64,000 nucleotides of DNA from UBA1672 sp964351365 (GCA_964351365.1 CAYGNP010000009.1:1-64000); one strand, 5' to 3'. Numbered from the stretch's first letter, positions 16,233 to 25,207 are shown. The notes: a model not told the origin generated them from the letters alone. A program made the numbers and translations.

Positions 16233-16931
16233 TTATGCTTCTGTGTTCAGGTTTTGTCCTGGCTCGGTTGGTGGAGTGCCTTGATTACCGCCGCTCTCAT
16301 TTTTAGCGATTCCAACACGCGCAGGGCGAAGGATACGGCCATTTATAGTGTATCCAGGCTCTAAAACCTGAATTATTGTGCCGCCGGGCGTTCCTGGAAT
16401 TGGGGTTTCGAACATGACTTCGTGAAAGTTCGGATCGAAGGGCTGGCCGATAGGATCTGTCTTTTGGATTCCGTTTTTTTCGAATGAGCGAAGAAGCTCG
16501 CGCTCTGTGGCTTCAATGCCGCCGAGCAGGTTTTGTATATGGGGGTGGTTTTTTGCCTCTTCCTGAGGGATAGCCTCAAGGGCACGGCGCAGATTGTCTG
16601 CGACGCTGATGAGGTCGCGGGCAAAGCCGGAGATGGCGAATTTTTTTGCGTCTTCGCGTTCTTTTTGTGCACGTTTACGGGTGTTTTCTGCCTCGGCCAG
16701 GGCACGAATCATTTGGTCCTTTGTGCGATCAAGCTGGTCTTGGAGGATTTGGGTCTGAACCTGATCGGCGCTCAGGGTTTCTTTGGGCGTGCTGGGTGGT
16801 TTTTTATCGATGTGCAGCTCTTCGGAAAAGGAGTCGTATTCGAGCTCCTCTTCTTGGGGAGGGGAGATTTCGATATCAACAATGTCTTCTATGTTTTCGG
16901 GTTTATTATCTTTTGCATGTTCGCCAGACAT
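16233..16931 (-). CDS. grpE: Nucleotide exchange factor GrpE
   Basis: A 232-aa protein. The first 60 residues are acidic and probably disordered. A long coiled coil follows (about 60-110; 'QTQILQDQLDRTKDQMIRAL', 'AENTRKRAQKEREDAKKFA'). The compact head has 'PIGQPFDPNFHEVMFE' and the family ending 'VLEPGYTINGRILRPARVGI'. GrpE dimers drive ADP release from DnaK. The ribosome site is AAGGA, about 10 bases upstream. In many alphaproteobacteria hrcA precedes grpE, but here the upstream gene is an unrelated secreted protein at 17001-17921. Confidence 0.97.
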   Translation of the reverse strand: MSGEHAKDNKPENIEDIVDIEISPPQEEELEYDSFSEELHIDKKPPSTPKETLSADQVQTQILQDQLDRTKDQMIRALAEAENTRKRAQKEREDAKKFAISGFARDLISVADNLRRALEAIPQEEAKNHPHIQNLLGGIEATERELLRSFEKNGIQKTDPIGQPFDPNFHEVMFETPIPGTPGGTIIQVLEPGYTINGRILRPARVGIAKNESGGNQGTPPTEPGQNLNTEA

Positions 16932-17000
16932 GATTATCCATCCTTTATGATTTTTTCCACAGATGATGTTATTGCAGTTTAGAGCGTCAGTGACAAGATC

Positions 17001-17921
17001 TTAATATGGATCAGGCTTTTGAACAGGTAAGGCCGCGAAGAGATTAACTGTGTATGGCTCTTGGCCTGGGCCAGCTGCGCCGTATATTGTTCGGGTAGGT
17101 GAAATCGTGCCGATCAATACTCTTTTTTGCTCTTCACTCAGTTGATTAACAAAGCGGCCCTTGGGATCATTGAAGATCACATAGTTCTTTGCTGTGCGCG
17201 GCTGCGTGTAACCTTCCAGGACATCTTCTATGGGCGTTAAGCCATGTGATATGCCAAATTCGCGGATTAAATCCTTAACGTTGTTTCCATTTTTTGCTTC
17301 AGGGGCTATAAGGGTGACTGAATTTTTTGGAAAAAACCAAAGTGTTGCCCAATACTCTCCAGCGGGAGATTTGGCTTTGAGGATGAACCTGTCTTTATTG
17401 ACGTCAATTTCGTGTTCACCGAAATCACCGTAATTTGCATTATAGATCATGAATTTCTTTATACCGCTATCAATGAGTTCGTCACGGTTTATGGGCACAT
17501 CAATATAAGAAATATTGTGTTTTGTGTTGCAGTCATGAGCGGAGTATCTGGGGTTTTTTTCATCTAGACGAACATTAGTGTCAATGAGGTCTATTTTGAG
17601 AACGCTGCTTTGGAAGGTTTTGAGGTAACCGTCTTTTACATCTTTGTATCGTTCACGTTCTTCAAAGGGGGGGCGGCCTTTTTCCATGTATGCGCATCCT
17701 GCAACTACGCCGCGGGCGATAAAGCGCATTTTGAATTCAGATTCGGATGTGCGTGGGTCATTGAAAAATTGCAGGTCATATACGTTACGGGGGAAGAGAC
17801 TGGTTGAATTTTCCTTGATCCTGACCTCTGATGAGTTACCAGCATCTTGTGCAAAAGATGATTGCGGTGTAAGCATACCAAGCAGGAGAAGTAATGCGGC
17901 GAGACGTAATTTTTGTACCAT
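17001..17921 (-). CDS. Uncharacterised secreted protein upstream of grpE
   Basis: The ATG at 17921 (306 aa) is preferred over the TTG at 17930. A signal peptide is clear: MVQKLR, a leucine run, then SSFA-Q near residue 25. The mature protein is mixed alpha/beta with only two cysteines ('VVAGCAYME' and 'HDCNTKHN'), which may form a disulfide. A region 'GEYWATLWFFPKNSVTLIAPE' suggests a beta-rich core. I recognise no domain or active site. It sits 69 bp upstream of grpE on the same strand and divergent from rph, where hrcA often lies in related genomes. Location is periplasmic or extracellular. The function is unknown. Confidence 0.7.
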   Translation of the reverse strand: MVQKLRLAALLLLLGMLTPQSSFAQDAGNSSEVRIKENSTSLFPRNVYDLQFFNDPRTSESEFKMRFIARGVVAGCAYMEKGRPPFEERERYKDVKDGYLKTFQSSVLKIDLIDTNVRLDEKNPRYSAHDCNTKHNISYIDVPINRDELIDSGIKKFMIYNANYGDFGEHEIDVNKDRFILKAKSPAGEYWATLWFFPKNSVTLIAPEAKNGNNVKDLIREFGISHGLTPIEDVLEGYTQPRTAKNYVIFNDPKGRFVNQLSEEQKRVLIGTISPTRTIYGAAGPGQEPYTVNLFAALPVQKPDPY

Positions 17922-18064
17922 AGTTATCAAAACCCAAATAATATAAGTTAAACACGAGTTTAGCGCGTAATGACGTAATACGCAAAACTTATCTTATCAG
18001 AAATTGACAATTTCGTTCAGGGGGCTAGAGTGCGGCCTATATAAACCACACAAGGAATTAAGAT

Positions 18065-18790
18065 ATGAACCGCCCATCAGGCCGCGCAGCGGATACCCTC
18101 AGGGATATTGAGATTATCCCCGGATTTTCAAAACACGCGGAAGGGTCGTGTTTGATCAAGTGTGGGGAGACCCATGTTTTATGCACAGCAAGCGTTGAGG
18201 AAAATGTACCAGGATGGATGCGGGGTAAGGGATCAGGATGGGTGACGGCGGAGTATGGTATGTTGCCGCGTTCCACGCATTCGCGCATTGACCGTGAAGC
18301 GGCGCGGGGCAAGCAATCGGGGAGAACGCAAGAGATTCAGCGGCTTATTGGCCGGGCATTGCGCGCGGTTGTTGATTTCAAGGCATTGGGTGAGCGTCAG
18401 GTGCGTATTGATTGTGATGTATTACAAGCGGATGGGGGTACACGAACGGCCTCGATTACGGGGGGGTATGTGGCGATGCATTTGGCGATGAATCATCTTG
18501 TGCGCATTGGCGCGCTGGATAGTGTGCCTCTAAATGATATGGTGAGCGCGGTTTCCTGCGGGATTTATCAGGGCGTTCCGGTTTTGGATCTGGATTATCC
18601 GGAGGATAATGATGCGGATACGGATGCGAATTTTGTGATTACAGGCTCTGGCGGGATGTGCGAAATTCAGGGCACCGCAGAAAAAGACCCGTTTTCCGAG
18701 GATGAGTTTTTGGCGCTTTTGGCATTGGCAAAGAAGGGCTGCTCGGCACTGAACGCGAAGCAACGTGAGATTATTGATGCGGATCTTTGA
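18065..18790 (+). CDS. rph: Ribonuclease PH
   Basis: A protein of 241 aa, the standard length. It opens 'RPSGRAADTLRDIEIIPGFSKHAEGSCLI' in the usual RNase PH pattern (key residues R-P-x-GR). It also has 'HVLCTASVEENVPGW', 'AEYGMLPRSTHSR' and 'IDCDVLQADGGTRTASITGG'. This phosphate-dependent exonuclease trims the 3' ends of tRNA precursors and structured RNAs. The start has a strong AAGGA 8 bases upstream. It is the first gene of rph-rdgB-hemW: rdgB begins inside its last codons (14-bp overlap), so translation is coupled. Confidence 0.98.
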   Translation: MNRPSGRAADTLRDIEIIPGFSKHAEGSCLIKCGETHVLCTASVEENVPGWMRGKGSGWVTAEYGMLPRSTHSRIDREAARGKQSGRTQEIQRLIGRALRAVVDFKALGERQVRIDCDVLQADGGTRTASITGGYVAMHLAMNHLVRIGALDSVPLNDMVSAVSCGIYQGVPVLDLDYPEDNDADTDANFVITGSGGMCEIQGTAEKDPFSEDEFLALLALAKKGCSALNAKQREIIDADL

Positions 18791-19382
18791 GGGGGAGGAG
18801 CTGCTGATTGCCACGCATAATCCGGGCAAAGCGCGGGAGATTTCTGATTTGCTGCGGGCGTATGTACTGCGTTTTATCACTGCGGGGGATTTGGGGTTAC
18901 CGGAGCCGGAGGAGACGGGGGCGAGCTTTGCCGAGAATGCGATTTTGAAAGCACAGGCGGCAGCGCAGGCATCAGGCAAAGTGTGTCTTGCCGATGATAG
19001 TGGTCTTGCGGTAAATGCTCTGGGCGGTGATCCGGGGATATATTCAGCGCGCTGGGGCGGGCCGGAGAAGGATTTTGATCTGGCGATGCGCAAGGTGCAT
19101 GAGGCTTTGGGGGCTGCGGAGGATCGCAGTGCGTCTTTTGTTTGTGTGCTTGCGCTTGGGTGGCCGGATGGGCATTCGGAGGTGTTTGAGGGGCGCTCGG
19201 ATGGCCAGATCATATGGCCGGCACGCGGGGATAAGGGATTTGGTTATGATCCAATTTTTCAGCCTGATGGTCAGGCGATGACGTTTGCACAGATGGAGCC
19301 TGAGAATAAACATGCGATTTCTCACCGTGCGCGTGCGTTTGATCTGTTGGTTCAGAGCTGTCTGAAGGGCAAGGCGGCGTAA
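18777..19382 (+). CDS. rdgB: XTP/dITP diphosphatase (RdgB/HAM1)
   Basis: The start is the ATG at 18777 (201 aa; ATG at 18765 is also in frame), overlapping the end of rph. The family signature is present: 'LLIATHNPGKAREISDLL' at the N-terminus (substrate site, S/T-x-N-x-x-K), 'TGASFAENAILKAQAAA' and 'CLADDSGLAVNALGG', then 'KGFGYDPIF' and the terminal 'SHRARAF'. It hydrolyses non-canonical purine nucleotides (ITP, XTP and their deoxy forms) to monophosphates, cleaning the nucleotide pool. hemW starts directly after its stop codon. The rph-rdgB-hemW order is a well-known alphaproteobacterial arrangement. Confidence 0.97.
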   Translation: MRIFEGEELLIATHNPGKAREISDLLRAYVLRFITAGDLGLPEPEETGASFAENAILKAQAAAQASGKVCLADDSGLAVNALGGDPGIYSARWGGPEKDFDLAMRKVHEALGAAEDRSASFVCVLALGWPDGHSEVFEGRSDGQIIWPARGDKGFGYDPIFQPDGQAMTFAQMEPENKHAISHRARAFDLLVQSCLKGKAA

Positions 19383-20513
19383 GTGTTTCGTAATGATCAG
19401 ATGGGCGTATATTTTCACTGGCCCTTTTGTTTATCTAAATGCCCCTACTGTGATTTTAATGTTCATGTGCGCGGGGAGTTTGACCAATCAGAATGGGTGG
19501 AGGCGTATATTCGTGCGCTTCGCTATTACGCCGAAAAAATGCCGGATAAGCAGGTGGTTTCTATCTTTTTTGGCGGAGGCACGCCGTCCCTGATGCAGGC
19601 TGAGACGGTCGGGCGCCTGATTGATGAAGTGCAGCGTTTGTGGCCGGTGGTGAATGATTTAGAGATCACACTTGAGGCCAATCCGACGTCGGTTGAAATT
19701 GGGCGGTTTCGGGATTTTAGAGCGGCGGGGGTTAATCGGGTTTCCTTGGGGGTGCAGGCGCTTCATGATGCGGATTTGGCGTTTTTGGGTCGGGCGCATT
19801 CGGCAGCAGAAGCGTTGAAAGCGATAGAGATTGCCGGAGATGTGTTTGAGCGGTTCAGTTTTGATTTGATGTATGGCAGGCCGGGGCAGAGTCTTGAGGG
19901 TTGGGCGAGGGAATTGCGCGAGGCGGCGGGATATGCGCGCGGGCATTTATCGCTGTATCAGCTTACGATTGAGCGATCCACACCGTTTTATCTGCGTCAT
20001 GCACGGGGGGAATTTACTGTGCCGGATGAGGCGATGGGCGCAGATTTTTATATGCTGACGCAGGATATTTTAGAGGAGATGGGTTTGCCAGCGTATGAGG
20101 TGTCTAATCATGCGGCATCGGGGCAGGAGTGTCGGCACAATCTGGTTTACTGGCATATGGCGAATTATATCGGGATTGGTGCGGGCGCGCATGGGCGATT
20201 TGTGGCCGGGGATGGGGTGCGGTATGCTGCGCGGGATCATAGCGCGCCGGATGTTTGGTTGAAGCGGGTGAATGATCATGGTCATGGGGCGCATGATTGG
20301 GAGGCCTTGGGCGCGCAGGATCGGGAGATTGAGCGTGTGATGGTGGGGTTGCGTTTGCGCGATGGTGTGGATGTTGATCTGCAATGGATTGATGAGGCGC
20401 GGCTCAAGGAGGCGATTGCGCAGGGATGGTGCGTTTATGATGCGCCGCGACTACGTTTAACGCGCGAGGGGATGTTGCGGCTCAATACGCTTGTGCCGTA
20501 TTTACTGCGGTGA
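19383..20513 (+). CDS. hemW: HemW-type radical SAM protein (haem chaperone)
   Basis: A protein of 376 aa. The GTG at 19383 follows the rdgB stop directly and has AAGG about 9 bases upstream; the ATG at 19401 is an alternative. The radical SAM cluster motif C-x3-C-x2-C is 'CLSKCPYC'. Further HemN/HemW features are 'FFGGGTPSLM' and 'EANPTSVE', 'GVNRVSLGVQALHD', 'FDLMYGRPGQ' and 'CRHNLVYW'. HemW proteins bind haem and lack the N-terminal extra Cys of true HemN (coproporphyrinogen dehydrogenase), which fits here. The gene ends one base before the converging unknown gene at 20515. Confidence 0.93.
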   Translation: MFRNDQMGVYFHWPFCLSKCPYCDFNVHVRGEFDQSEWVEAYIRALRYYAEKMPDKQVVSIFFGGGTPSLMQAETVGRLIDEVQRLWPVVNDLEITLEANPTSVEIGRFRDFRAAGVNRVSLGVQALHDADLAFLGRAHSAAEALKAIEIAGDVFERFSFDLMYGRPGQSLEGWARELREAAGYARGHLSLYQLTIERSTPFYLRHARGEFTVPDEAMGADFYMLTQDILEEMGLPAYEVSNHAASGQECRHNLVYWHMANYIGIGAGAHGRFVAGDGVRYAARDHSAPDVWLKRVNDHGHGAHDWEALGAQDREIERVMVGLRLRDGVDVDLQWIDEARLKEAIAQGWCVYDAPRLRLTREGMLRLNTLVPYLLR

Positions 20514-20514
20514 T

Positions 20515-22047
20515 TTATTTCATCACTTCGCGGGTGTCGTGGCCGTTGATTGTCACTTTGCCATCCGGGGTTGTTTCTAGAACGAATTCATGCGTATCGG
20601 GTGCGTTGTTTGAAGGTTTGCTGATTGCAAGAAGATCCGTCAGTGCGTCTGCCAGAGATTGATAATTCTTACTGTGAGGGTTTTCAGGATTAGCGGATTT
20701 TTCCTGTGCAATGCTGAGCAGTTTTTCCATACCCTTGAAGAGTGCAGTAAATTTAGCGTTGAATCCCATGACACTTGTCAGGTCGGTTACGACTTTACCA
20801 TCCATATTAAAATCATAAATCTCGTTTTTCATGTTGTTTTCTTCCATGATAATTTGAGTCCCTGCCTGGCCGAGGATTGCAGGGAGACGCATTAAGATGC
20901 CTAGTCCTGCGATTTGGGCACTGTCGGGATTTTCAGAGATGGATGTAAAGGTGCTTTTGGCCATTTGTGTGAGAGATGTGTAGGGAATTTTTTCAGCGCG
21001 TAAATTGTATTTTGCTGTATCAGGAATGACATCTTCCAGATCTTTGTCTCTGGGAGACTTGTTAAGGCCGTCATACCCAAAGGAAAGGTTGAGGGTGCCA
21101 GATTCTGATTTTAAGTTGCCAAAGCCCATACCTAAATGTGCTGAACCCAAGCTCAGTGAATGTTGTTTTTTCTCGAGGCTTATATCATAGTCTTTAAGGC
21201 TGTATTTGAAATTAAAGCCATTCATGTCGATGGCGTAAACATCAAGAATTGAATCTGTTAGCTGTTTTGAATTTTGTTTAATATCTGCAGTGTCTTCTGG
21301 TCCGCCAATTTTTCCCATTGATTTAAGGGCGTCTTTATGTTTTTCAATTTTTGATCTGTAAGTAACAAGTGTGGGAAGAGTCACTGCATCAATATCTGAT
21401 TCGAATAATATTTCCCTTGCGCTGACAGTCTCTTGCTCACCAATTTGCTCAAAAACCATATTTTGTAGTTTTAAGTGTCCAGGTCCCGAGTATGAACCAT
21501 CGTCATTTCCGGTTAGATTTGAGTATAATTGAAAGCCTCCGATAGTTGTGTAAATTTTATCTTTTATTGAATTCATTTTCATATTTGATAGATTAATATC
21601 ATATTTTGTCCAATACCCAAGAATGTCGTTGAAAAGGCCTATACTGCGCTGATCTGCAATATCAATTATAATCAAAATTTCTGTATCATCTTTAAGGGTC
21701 ATTCGAGCCGGTAGCGTCATGACGGTTTTCCAGTGGTTGGGCAGTTCATCCGGCTGAGCATTAATCACAATCACGCCAAGATCAAAGATATCTTTTTGGG
21801 TTTCATCTTTACTTTTAATCAAAATATGCGGGAGAGTGATGGTGTAAAAATCTTTTTCCTGTTTTACAGACAATTCCCCAAGATTCTCTATTCTTGCGTC
21901 GGTGAAAATGTCTACAAAAAGTGCTTGGTGATCTAGTATATTCTGAAAGGCGGTCTTGAGTGTTTGGGCGCCAGCCTCATTGATTTCCGCTGCTTTTGTT
22001 TGTAGGGGGAAAACGATGATTGCGAGAATTGTCAGGAATAAGCGCAT
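20515..22047 (-). CDS. Uncharacterised periplasmic protein, 510 aa
   Basis: The frame runs to 22170, but the ATG at 22047 has AAGGAA 8 bases upstream and yields a good signal peptide (MRLFLTILAIIVFPLQTKAAE). The mature protein of about 490 aa is rich in short beta strands and polar helices. It has no cysteine cluster, no membrane segment and no catalytic motif that I recognise. The repetitive beta character and 'MNGFNFKYSLKDYDISL'-type strands recall large lipid-handling or DUF2125/DUF945-like envelope proteins, but this is only a resemblance. It is monocistronic and divergent from the 22163 gene. The function is unknown. Confidence 0.7.
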   Translation of the reverse strand: MRLFLTILAIIVFPLQTKAAEINEAGAQTLKTAFQNILDHQALFVDIFTDARIENLGELSVKQEKDFYTITLPHILIKSKDETQKDIFDLGVIVINAQPDELPNHWKTVMTLPARMTLKDDTEILIIIDIADQRSIGLFNDILGYWTKYDINLSNMKMNSIKDKIYTTIGGFQLYSNLTGNDDGSYSGPGHLKLQNMVFEQIGEQETVSAREILFESDIDAVTLPTLVTYRSKIEKHKDALKSMGKIGGPEDTADIKQNSKQLTDSILDVYAIDMNGFNFKYSLKDYDISLEKKQHSLSLGSAHLGMGFGNLKSESGTLNLSFGYDGLNKSPRDKDLEDVIPDTAKYNLRAEKIPYTSLTQMAKSTFTSISENPDSAQIAGLGILMRLPAILGQAGTQIIMEENNMKNEIYDFNMDGKVVTDLTSVMGFNAKFTALFKGMEKLLSIAQEKSANPENPHSKNYQSLADALTDLLAISKPSNNAPDTHEFVLETTPDGKVTINGHDTREVMK

Positions 22048-22162
22048 TAGTAGGTTCCTTGTGAGTTTTGCGTAAAATCTTGGTGCATTTAAACAAAAAA
22101 CCTTGCCCGCGCCAAGGATAAACTGCATTAATAAGCTTCGTTTAGAGAAAAAGAGTTTAATC

Positions 22163-23236
22163 GTGAGCATATTGGCATCAAAAGATACGCAGTTTTCACT
22201 TTCACCGTTGGGTGAAATTTTGTGGCAGGAGAAGGTTAATAATCCCGTTCCAGGGGTTGCTGTGGCGCGATTACAAAAGGGAGCGCACCCTCTCTCGCCA
22301 AAAATTGAGGTGTTAAGTCATGAGATTACAGCCGCTCATGATGCTCAGGCTTTGCTTAATCATTTTACGATTTGGGTGAATACGCATTTTTCGGCCACTC
22401 TGGAGGCTCTGATGTTGCTGGCTGTTCCGCAAGGGGCAGACGTAAAAGAGGATGCCGTTTCCAAGATTGCCGCGCGTCTTTATGATGGTATGGGGATTGT
22501 GCCGCGCGGTGAGCTGGAGGATTTGATTGCCGGGCTAACACCGGAGACGCGGGCAGAGTTGCGGGCAAAGAAAATCAGGCTTGGGCCGGTATTGGCCTTT
22601 ATGCCGGAGCTTAACAAGCCTGCGGCGATTAAATTACGGGCGATGCTGTGGTGTTTGTATCATGATGTTGCTTTACCGCCGAAAACCCCGGCAGATGGTG
22701 TGGTGTCGGTACGTGTTGAAGAAGATAATCCTGATCATTCCTATTACCGCGCGATTGGGTATCCGCTTTATGGGCCGCGGGCGGTTCGTATTGATATGTT
22801 AGACCGTGTGATTTCCTGCGTTTATGACCATGCAAAAGAGGGCAAGTTTCAGGCGCGCCATGAGATGGCGGAGTGGCTTGGATCATCTATTGCAGATTTG
22901 TACGAGGTTTTGACTGCGATGGGGCATACGAAAATTTATGATCCGGCGGAGGCACCAGTTCAAGAGATCAAAGACGAGGGCGAGGACGCTGTTGCCGACA
23001 AACCCAAAGATGCTAAGCCAGAGCTTGCGACGTTTCGATTGAAAAAGGGTAAGGCTGATCAGCAAAGTGAGGGGCGCAAAGAGAAGCTAAAAAGCAAAAA
23101 GCAGAATTTCAAGAAAAAGAAATCAGAGGCGCCGAAAAAAGAAAAGCGTGATACCGGCCCGCGTGTCATTACGGCGGCGGCAAAGGTGAATGCAGAGGAT
23201 TCGCCGTTTGCTATATTGGGGCAGCTTAAAAAATGA
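22163..23236 (+). CDS. Stand-alone C-terminal domain of alphaproteobacterial helicase
   Basis: The GTG at 22163 gives 357 aa; an upstream TTG at 22103 is also in frame, and neither has a strong ribosome site. The sequence resembles the region after the helicase core of a large DExH helicase-related protein common in alphaproteobacteria: 'FSLSPLGEILWQ', 'KIRLGPVLAFMPELNKPAAI' (short form: RLGP..F.P.L.KPAA), 'LRAMLWCLYH' and 'YGPRAVRIDMLDRV'. A Lys-rich tail (about 285-330) and 'DSPFAILGQLKK' follow. No Walker A, DExH or motif VI is present, and the DNA upstream is occupied by another gene, so the motor domains are absent. It could be a split domain or a degraded gene. The next gene overlaps its stop by 4 bp. 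Confidence 0.65.
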   Translation: MSILASKDTQFSLSPLGEILWQEKVNNPVPGVAVARLQKGAHPLSPKIEVLSHEITAAHDAQALLNHFTIWVNTHFSATLEALMLLAVPQGADVKEDAVSKIAARLYDGMGIVPRGELEDLIAGLTPETRAELRAKKIRLGPVLAFMPELNKPAAIKLRAMLWCLYHDVALPPKTPADGVVSVRVEEDNPDHSYYRAIGYPLYGPRAVRIDMLDRVISCVYDHAKEGKFQARHEMAEWLGSSIADLYEVLTAMGHTKIYDPAEAPVQEIKDEGEDAVADKPKDAKPELATFRLKKGKADQQSEGRKEKLKSKKQNFKKKKSEAPKKEKRDTGPRVITAAAKVNAEDSPFAILGQLKK

Positions 23237-23601
23237 TGCTGCGTGCGGTCGTTTTTTTGATGATTGTGTTTTGTTTTATCCCTTCGGCGCAGGCTGCGCG
23301 GTTTTCAGGTGAATATCTGATAAAGGTCTGTTCGCTGGACCGCAATGGCGATGAGATCGTCAAGGGCGGTAAGATCGCCTGTCAGGCCTATATATCGGGT
23401 GTTATTGATTATCACAATATGCTGAAGGCAATGGATTTAACGGGGGAGTATAATTTCTGCATCCCTGATAACGTTAGCTTGAATGAAATTCATGCAAGGG
23501 TCTTGGCTTACATGTATGAGCGGGCGAAGCTGCACCGAAAATTTGTGGCGGCGCCGGGTGTTGCTATGGCGTTATATTCGCTCTATCCGTGCCGCAAATA
23601 A
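23233..23601 (+). CDS. Rap1a/Tai-like small secreted protein
   Basis: A protein of 122 aa with a signal peptide (hydrophobic 4-17, AQA-A near residue 21). The mature part follows the Rap1a/Tai immunity family: 'FSGEYLIKVCSLD', 'CQAYISGVIDYHNM', 'FCIPDNVSLNEI' and a C-terminal 'ALYSLYPC'. Four mature cysteines fit the family's two disulfides. Founding members neutralise type VI secretion amidase effectors in the periplasm, but many relatives stand outside T6SS loci and have no known role. No effector or T6SS gene is nearby. It overlaps the previous gene by 4 bp (ATGA type), so it is translationally coupled. Confidence 0.75.
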   Translation: MMLRAVVFLMIVFCFIPSAQAARFSGEYLIKVCSLDRNGDEIVKGGKIACQAYISGVIDYHNMLKAMDLTGEYNFCIPDNVSLNEIHARVLAYMYERAKLHRKFVAAPGVAMALYSLYPCRK

Positions 23602-23635
23602 AAAGGTAATATTTTTTGACTACGGTGGTTCGGGC

Positions 23636-24160
23636 ATGAGCAAAAAAATACAGCAGATTATAAGATTAGAGCGGGATACGACTGATTATATTCTGCCTAA
23701 GGATTTTTTTCAGATTTTGGTGCACCGGTTTTTTCCGGTTATCAGCCTGACCTATGTGATTTCGATCTTGGGGATTGCAATCAGCCGGGGTGATTTTTTT
23801 CACGCTATGTTTCTTGATAATACGGCGTATGTGCGCGGGATTATGGTGGTTGTGTGGATTTCCGTGCCGTCGATTATCTGGATTTTGTTAAGGGGGAATC
23901 CGCTTTTGAGTCATATGGCCGATTTGTGGTATAAAATTCTGGCTGGGCTGATGATTTTGACGATCATGCTGAGCTTCTTTTTGTTTCCAGAAGCAAAAAT
24001 GTATGGGATGCGGATGTATTTTGCGCTGTCGGTTCCGTTGTTTCTGATGGTTTACATCCTGATGATACGGGAGAAATTACCGCCCGTGCTTTCTTATCCC
24101 CTTAATGCCATGGGAGTTTGTGCGTTGATTTGGGGCGCAGCAATGCGCGTTGTTTTTTAA
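23636..24160 (+). CDS. Small multi-spanning membrane protein
   Basis: I choose the ATG at 23636 (174 aa), as longer frames run into the preceding gene. About five hydrophobic helices are visible: roughly residues 30-50 ('FFPVISLTYVISILGIAIS'), 66-85, 99-118, 124-143 and 150-172. The N-terminal 28 residues are charged and cytosolic. No known transporter motif was recognised. It follows the Rap1a-like gene by 34 bp on the same strand, so all three genes from 22163 may be one transcript. Its stop forms a 4-bp TTAA shared with the stop of the converging permease. The function is unknown. Confidence 0.65.
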   Translation: MSKKIQQIIRLERDTTDYILPKDFFQILVHRFFPVISLTYVISILGIAISRGDFFHAMFLDNTAYVRGIMVVVWISVPSIIWILLRGNPLLSHMADLWYKILAGLMILTIMLSFFLFPEAKMYGMRMYFALSVPLFLMVYILMIREKLPPVLSYPLNAMGVCALIWGAAMRVVF

Positions 24161-25194
24161 CCGCTGGTTGCGGCTAGGTTCATGATGTGTCCGAGAAGAA
24201 CGACCTGGGGTACAGTGATAAGCGGCAGTGCAAGTGCGATTTTCCATGAGCCGGTAAATTCCCGGATCGCCAAGATTTCCGTGTAGTCTGTTGCCACGCC
24301 CGCCATCAAAAAAGTAAAGCCATTGCCCGGTGCGTTGGCACCGTTGACGATTTGTGCGGCGATGGGGGCAGAGCCTTCGGAGCATATCTCAATGACGGTG
24401 GCCATGATGAGGGTTATGAACAGGCCCATTATTGTCGGACCCAGCCATGTTGAGAAGGTGTCTGCGGGGATGAAGGCGTGCATAGCGGCGGCGATGATTG
24501 TACCGAAAAGCAGCCATTTGATAATCATTTTGCCGTCCTTCCAGCCGGATTTCAGGATGTCTGTTAATTTGAGGTCGGCAAATTTAATATTTTTTATTCC
24601 GTCAATAATGCTCACTGGGTTTGCGGTTATTTGCACCGCGTTTGGATTTGCTGGCAGGGCGCCGGAGCGGATCATTTTTTGTAAAATTATACCCGTTAGT
24701 AGCGCGATGATGACTGAGCCTATGATGTAGGCGAGTGTCCATTTTAATCCGATCAAGGCGATGAGCACAAGGGTCAGGGAGAGAGAATTCCAGGGGCTTG
24801 CAACCAGAAATGCGATAACTTGGGGCAGGCTGGTGCCTCTTTCGTAAAGTTTTGCGGCGACCAACAGAATGCCATGGCAGCATAAATCCAGAACAACGCC
24901 TGCAAAAACAGCACGTAGAAGCCCGGAAAATGTATTATCGCGCCCCATGATGGTGTTGAAATATTCACGGGGGATTTTGCTCATGATGCCGATCATGACG
25001 ATGCCGATTGCTATACCCCACCACATGGTCAGTAATATATTCCATGCGGCGTGAGCAAAGCTGAAGATTTGAAAGGGCAGGATAATTCCTGTGAGTGGTG
25101 CGATATGGTAAGCGCCGATTGTTAGGCTTAGTAAGGTAATGCAGAAGATTAGAAGCGTGTCTTTTTTCTTTGGTTTTATTGCGTGGCAGTGCAT
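24157..25194 (-). CDS. Permease of the COG0701 / DUF318 family
   Basis: The ATG at 25194 (345 aa) is chosen because the longer frame to 25284 would run into the 3' end of the upstream synthase gene. About eight to ten transmembrane helices are visible. The conserved half-repeat 'VVLDLCCHGILLVAAKLYERG' contains a Cys-Cys-His group in the place where related permeases have a CSCG motif, followed by 'FLVASPWNSLSLT'. Relatives of the family (ArsP, SO_0444-type) move metals, metalloids or organoarsenicals. The substrate here is unknown. The histidine-bearing N-terminus (MHCHAIKPKKK) could bind metal, but that is speculation. It lies 13 bp downstream of the polyprenyl synthase gene. Confidence 0.8.
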   Translation of the reverse strand: MHCHAIKPKKKDTLLIFCITLLSLTIGAYHIAPLTGIILPFQIFSFAHAAWNILLTMWWGIAIGIVMIGIMSKIPREYFNTIMGRDNTFSGLLRAVFAGVVLDLCCHGILLVAAKLYERGTSLPQVIAFLVASPWNSLSLTLVLIALIGLKWTLAYIIGSVIIALLTGIILQKMIRSGALPANPNAVQITANPVSIIDGIKNIKFADLKLTDILKSGWKDGKMIIKWLLFGTIIAAAMHAFIPADTFSTWLGPTIMGLFITLIMATVIEICSEGSAPIAAQIVNGANAPGNGFTFLMAGVATDYTEILAIREFTGSWKIALALPLITVPQVVLLGHIMNLAATSG

Positions 25195-25207
25195 TTTTTT
25201 ATATCTC

